DNA of 18,651 bases from Bacteroidota bacterium (GTDB lineage Bacteria > Bacteroidota > Bacteroidia > Bacteroidales > Dysgonomonadaceae), in assembly GCA_023418255.1 (NCBI GenBank), contig JAEZZZ010000089.1, positions 1-18,651 on the forward strand. Reading direction: 5' to 3'. Both the position numbers and the translations under genes were made by a program. Under the pieces are notes generated by a model. It was not told the origin of the DNA. It saw only the letters and a program-made list of their open reading frames with translations, and did not search any database. How positions within the stretch are numbered: position 1 is the first letter of the stretch; every line of letters starts with the position of its first letter. Below are positions 15,624 to 18,651 of this stretch, piece after piece.

Positions 15624-15980
15624 CTATTTGATACGTGAAAAATCATATTTTTCTTTACCAATACTTATCGTCAGTGTATTGTGATGAATTACAAAAGGTA
15701 ATGAAATGTTATTGGCTCTTAAAATGCCTGTTTTTAATTTGTGGTTATAATCAAATGTGCCGCTTATTTTTTGACTGTCATCCAATATCAATTTAAACTT
15801 CCCTTTCGAAACAAACACAATTGTCGCCTTAAAAGAGCCTGATTCCCAAAATTCATCGTGCATGTCGGTAAAATCTCGTGTCCATTCTGTATCGACTACG
15901 CATGTGATTTCACCAAAGGATTCTTTGGCGCATGAAGATAATGCTGCGAAAATCAATAGGATATACAAAATTTTTTTCAT
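15624..15980 (-). CDS. Small lipoprotein, function unknown
   Basis: 118 aa. The signal MKKILYILLIFAALSSC gives a lipobox with C17, so it is probably anchored in the outer membrane or periplasm. The rest alternates charged and hydrophobic residues as in beta strands (FKATIVFVSKGKFKLIL, then KISGTFDYN, then LTISIGKEKYDFSRI), suggesting a small beta-barrel or sandwich. I recognise no family. It lies between tRNA-Gln and the integrase, so it may be chromosomal or the first gene of the integrated element. Confidence 0.7.
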   Translation of the reverse strand: MKKILYILLIFAALSSCAKESFGEITCVVDTEWTRDFTDMHDEFWESGSFKATIVFVSKGKFKLILDDSQKISGTFDYNHKLKTGILRANNISLPFVIHHNTLTISIGKEKYDFSRIK

Positions 15981-16207
15981 TGTTCGGAATGTTTATGTAA
16001 TGCGAAGATAGAATGACGTTTCTTGAGGATAAATATTCTTAATTTTAAATGATTAAATATTTATGAAATATGTGCACCCGGCGGGAGTACATGTGTCGTT
16101 TTTGTATATAATCATGAATAATCAGATTCTTTTATTTTTGCTGATTATTAATTATTTGATGTTCCCGTTGCTTTTATTAAATATCATAGACTGTCTTTAA
16201 TTTAGTC
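15981..16207. other. AT-rich intergenic with two inverted repeats
   Basis: No gene. ATAAATATT (16029-16037) pairs with AATATTTAT (16056-16064), and AATAATCAG (16117-16125) with CTGATTATT (16141-16149). Lying just after the integrase gene, these could include the attachment site or an integrase terminator. The second copy needed to define an att site would be outside the window. Confidence 0.4.
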
Positions 16208-17497
16208 CTACTTTTTATTATGTGGGACTTTTCTGTTAAACTTATCCATTTCTTTGTTTTTTAGTTCATCGACAATAGCTATGTACGGCTTCATCGAATT
16301 GTAGTCTTCGTGCCCTGTCCATCTCATTACGACTTCTGCCGGGATGCCTAAATATAGCGCATTTACAATAAATGTTCTTCGTCCGCAATGCGTTGTCAGC
16401 AGTTCATATTTAGGGAACACATCTTCATATCTTTTTGAGCCGACAAATGTAACAATATTTATCGGTTCGTCAAATTCTAATATCCTTCCAATTTCTTTTA
16501 AGTATGTGTTCATTTTTTGATTTGAAATAACAGGAAGTGCTAAATTATCTCTATATACATATTCTTCGTGCTTTTTTAGAATTGCTTTGCTAAAATCATT
16601 TAAGTCTATTCTCAACTCTTCGTGCGTTTTTTGGGTAACAACTGATATGTAGTTTTCAAAAACGTCTTTTCTTCTGAGATTTGCAACATCTGAATAACGA
16701 AGTGATGTAAAGCAACAAAAGCAAAACACATCACGCACTTGGTCAAGAGATTTGTTTTTGAAATCAAAATCATATAAACGCGTCAGTTCATCCCAACTTA
16801 AAAAGATAACTTTTTTTTTGTCGGCAGCACCTGTAAGTTTAGGTTTAAATGTTTCATGCAGGTTCCCTGAGTAATAGCCTTTTTGCTTTGCCCATTTCAA
16901 GAACCATCTTAAAAATGACAGATACTTATTTGCCGTTTTATTGGATAATCCACGTGTTGCATTTTTATATGTTCGATTAACAGCTCTCTTCGATTGCATA
17001 TATTCAACAAAACCAGCTAAATCGTCTTCGGTTAATTCGTTTGTCAAGTTTTCATTATATTCTAAAAGATGATTTTTTAGAGATATGAAATGTTTATATG
17101 TTCGTTCGCTCCAGGTGTTTTCTTTACCTGATTTTAATGTAAATAAGTCAAGTAATTCAATTAGTGAAATTTCCTCGCTTTTATATTCTGTTTTTCCTAC
17201 GGCGACATTAAACTTGTTTTTGAACTCATCGGCAGAAAGGTCAGTTTGTAAAATATCATCCGCCGCATCTTCATATATTTGTACCGTGCGGTTTATTTCA
17301 CTTGCAGAGACCTTATCTTTTCCGTGTGTTGTATTTGCCACGCATCGGTTTGTCGCTTTGTTCCACTTTTCGGGATTTACGGTAAATGGTATAAGGAATT
17401 GCGCAACCTTCCCGTTCCAGCGTACACGCATACGTATGCGCATTTCGTTTGGTCTGTTATTTCTTTCTTCAAGTACAAATGTCTTAGACACTTTCAT
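16208..17497 (-). CDS. Tyrosine recombinase / phage-type integrase
   Basis: 429 aa, full length. An N-terminal arm-binding domain (about 1-100, with RIRMRVRWNGKVAQF and NPEKWN), a SAM-like core-binding domain (about 110-215) and the catalytic domain. All six expected positions are visible: R267 in FTSLRYSDV, K290, H370-x-x-R373 in HCGRRTF, H396 in WTGHEDY and nucleophile Y405. This is the Bacteroidetes phage and conjugative-element type. Its start codon overlaps the stop of a small upstream frame (ATGA). Unlike the integrase near 3.1-4.0 kb it is intact, so the element to its right may still be able to move. Confidence 0.92.
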   Translation of the reverse strand: MKVSKTFVLEERNNRPNEMRIRMRVRWNGKVAQFLIPFTVNPEKWNKATNRCVANTTHGKDKVSASEINRTVQIYEDAADDILQTDLSADEFKNKFNVAVGKTEYKSEEISLIELLDLFTLKSGKENTWSERTYKHFISLKNHLLEYNENLTNELTEDDLAGFVEYMQSKRAVNRTYKNATRGLSNKTANKYLSFLRWFLKWAKQKGYYSGNLHETFKPKLTGAADKKKVIFLSWDELTRLYDFDFKNKSLDQVRDVFCFCCFTSLRYSDVANLRRKDVFENYISVVTQKTHEELRIDLNDFSKAILKKHEEYVYRDNLALPVISNQKMNTYLKEIGRILEFDEPINIVTFVGSKRYEDVFPKYELLTTHCGRRTFIVNALYLGIPAEVVMRWTGHEDYNSMKPYIAIVDELKNKEMDKFNRKVPHNKK

Positions 17498-17597
17498 ATA
17501 AACATTTTGTCTCTTCCTGTCATTATCCAGCGCATCGATACTCCGAAATCACGCTCGATATAAACTATCCGCGACAGCTCAATAGTTTTGAAAACAT
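17494..17597 (-). pseudogene. Possible small coupled ORF between repressor and integrase
   Basis: An open frame with coding-like residues (KTIELSRIVYIERDFGV, then SMRWIMTGRDKMFI) ends in a TGA overlapping the integrase ATG. Its reading enters from an ATG at 17597 with a good Shine-Dalgarno AAGGAG nine bases upstream, but that ATG is in a different frame and stops after ten codons. One extra T in the run of four at 17591-17594 region would join them into about 34 residues. The same frame is open further up, overlapping the repressor C-terminus, without any start codon. Whether it is a broken gene or chance is unclear. Confidence 0.3.
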
Positions 17598-17599
17598 GA

Positions 17600-18340
17600 T
17601 TAATTTCTCCTTCTATATTTTCTGCCTGAACGGCGATGTTCGACGACGTTAAATAAATATGCGACCTCTTTTAAATTAAGCGTAAAGTCGGGGTGCATAT
17701 CGGAATTTAGTGAATGGCAAGTTATCTCGCCTGTTTCAACGTTATGCGCTGTTATTTCTTTCAGCATTATCCCTTGCGTTCCGTGAGCGATAACGAAATC
17801 CCAATCGTGAAAGTGCAGTTTGTATTGCCAGTTCACTCGGGGCACTTCACGGCAAATCACTATATCGCCTTTTTGGTATTCCGGTTCCATGCTGTCGCCG
17901 TCTACCTCAAAAGCTAAATATTTGCCTTTATATTCTTTGTCCGCTTCAATTAGCACGGTTGGCATATCTTCAAGATATTCATCGGCGTAGTATGCCTCAG
18001 AGAATCCCGCACGAGCTTTCGAGGTTACAACCTTAACAGCTAAATGTGTCGGATAGTGCTTGGGGATGACGTCAGAATAGACTTTTTTGTCAGTTGAAAT
18101 GCCATCCATCAATACAGGTTCTTTGCCGGTAAGAAGAAAATCTTTATTTACTTTTGGAAATGATGATGTTATTTTCTCTATCATTTTAGATGATATTTGC
18201 TTAGTTTTCCCATTCATCAAATCGTAAAAGGCTTGTGGTCTGCTATACCCACACTTTTTAGATAACTCAGAAATATTTCCATCTGTGTAAATATCAGCAA
18301 TTTTCTGTAATATTACTTCATTAGAAAAATTGTCATCCAT
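17600..18340 (-). CDS. S24-family phage repressor (cI/LexA-like)
   Basis: 246 aa from ATG 18340. The frame is open up to 18403, but that ATG lies beyond the probable promoter and operator. N-terminal helix-turn-helix (about 8-50, ISELSKKCGYSRPQAFYDLM). Then a linker with an A-G pair (ARAGFSEAYY, about residues 111-112), the likely self-cleavage site. Then the S24 peptidase fold with Ser in VDGDSMEPEYQKGDIV (S150) and Lys in GIMLKEI (K194). By family knowledge it keeps the element silent and is inactivated by RecA-linked cleavage after DNA damage. It reads toward the integrase. The C-terminal tail HRRSGRKYRRRN is unusually basic. Confidence 0.88.
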   Translation of the reverse strand: MDDNFSNEVILQKIADIYTDGNISELSKKCGYSRPQAFYDLMNGKTKQISSKMIEKITSSFPKVNKDFLLTGKEPVLMDGISTDKKVYSDVIPKHYPTHLAVKVVTSKARAGFSEAYYADEYLEDMPTVLIEADKEYKGKYLAFEVDGDSMEPEYQKGDIVICREVPRVNWQYKLHFHDWDFVIAHGTQGIMLKEITAHNVETGEITCHSLNSDMHPDFTLNLKEVAYLFNVVEHRRSGRKYRRRN

Positions 18341-18360
18341 TTTTTTCTGTTTAATTTCTT

Positions 18361-18389
18361 TTTGTTTACAGAAATAATCTGTATTTTTG
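18361..18389. promoter_or_regulatory. Operator palindrome with divergent promoters
   Basis: TACAGA-N5-TCTGTA (18367-18383) is a perfect operator-like palindrome. On the plus strand TTTG at 18361, 17 bases, then TATTTTTG (18382-18389) make a promoter that the palindrome overlaps. On the minus strand TATTTCTG within the palindrome is a near-match -7 box for the repressor gene, giving a leader of about 20 bases to ATG 18340. Binding by the repressor is inference. Confidence 0.6.
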
Positions 18390-18395
18390 TATTGT

Positions 18396-18507
18396 GGATA
18401 CATTTTAAAGCCGCCAGTGAAAAAATATAACCCTTGTAAAAGGAGTAAATTAGAGGTTTCTCGGCATATTTGGCGGAATATGTATCCCTGCGAGAGCCTC
18501 TTTTTTT
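18396..18507 (+). ncRNA. Candidate short terminated RNA divergent from the repressor
   Basis: A transcript from the plus-strand promoter at 18361-18389 would start near 18396. It would end at a strong stem-loop (18453-18500: GAGG/CCTC, TCTCG/CGAGA, CATATT/AATATG) followed by seven T. No reading frame of note lies inside on the plus strand. It could be a regulatory RNA or a terminated leader of a phage early operon. Confidence 0.4.
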
Positions 18508-18651
18508 ATTTAAGAAAGGATGAAGCTCAACTCTTGTGTAATTGGGTAGAATAGGACTCTCAATATCGGATACTAATTTTACCTTTTCAATCATATTTCC
18601 CCCTCCCTACTTATTTTTTACTGTACACCACCGTGCCGCCATTGGTTTTGA

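Noticed and set aside
18313..18594. Minus-strand frame of 93 codons upstream of the repressor, preceded by a G-rich stretch
   Set aside because: It runs through the terminator hairpin, the operator and the repressor start. The first 40 codons could be real, but nothing recognisable supports it.
18611..18651. Possible C-terminus NGGTVVYSKK on the minus strand at the right edge
   Set aside because: Only about 12 codons are visible; too short to call a gene.

Overview
This window looks like a piece of a Bacteroidales (Bacteroidota) chromosome. The evidence is the repeated TAnnTTTG -7 promoter boxes, the Bacteroidetes-type lipoproteins, a HU-CCDC81/SPOR protein, a eukaryotic-like glycogen branching enzyme and Bacteroides-type mobilization genes. 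I cannot name the genus from sequence alone.

Layout. (1) Positions 1-256 hold the start of a minus-strand IS transposase that runs off the left edge, then non-coding DNA. (2) 257-2532: a secreted type II asparaginase and an outer-membrane porin-like protein in one transcription unit, closed by a strong terminator. (3) 2573-9040: an accessory island bounded by near-perfect 20-bp inverted repeats (19/20) and inserted in a T-run between the porin gene and glgB. Both ends also carry copies of a 22-bp palindromic repeat in direct orientation. Inside is a Bacteroides-type integrative mobilizable element: tyrosine integrase, two small helix-turn-helix proteins, a DUF3408 protein, a MobB/MobC-like protein, a MOBP-like relaxase and a candidate oriT palindrome. 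Most of its mobility genes are broken by frameshifts or deletions. A lower-GC cargo pair, a glycine-zipper lipoprotein followed by a two-TM protein with an ATGA overlap, is intact. (4) 9041-13510: glgB, manA and hemH, all on the plus strand. (5) 13573-15138 minus: ruvC followed by a HU-CCDC81/SPOR protein. (6) 15226-15573: tRNA-Ala(GGC) on plus and tRNA-Gln(CTG) on minus, facing each other, each with its own promoter and terminator. (7) 15624-18651: a small lipoprotein, then the left part of a second integrated element, probably a prophage, with an intact tyrosine integrase and an S24-type (cI/LexA-like) repressor. Upstream of the repressor are an operator-like palindrome and a divergent promoter that would give a roughly 110-nt terminated RNA.

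How the parts relate. The asparaginase probably works in the periplasm and the porin may serve solute uptake. glgB and manA concern sugar and glycogen metabolism; hemH is heme synthesis. The island at 2573-9040 is best read as a nested structure: a decayed mobilizable element sitting inside, or carried by, an inverted-repeat (MITE-like) unit. Its intact two-gene cargo is the most likely place for undescribed biology. All family assignments are by eye; no database search was run.
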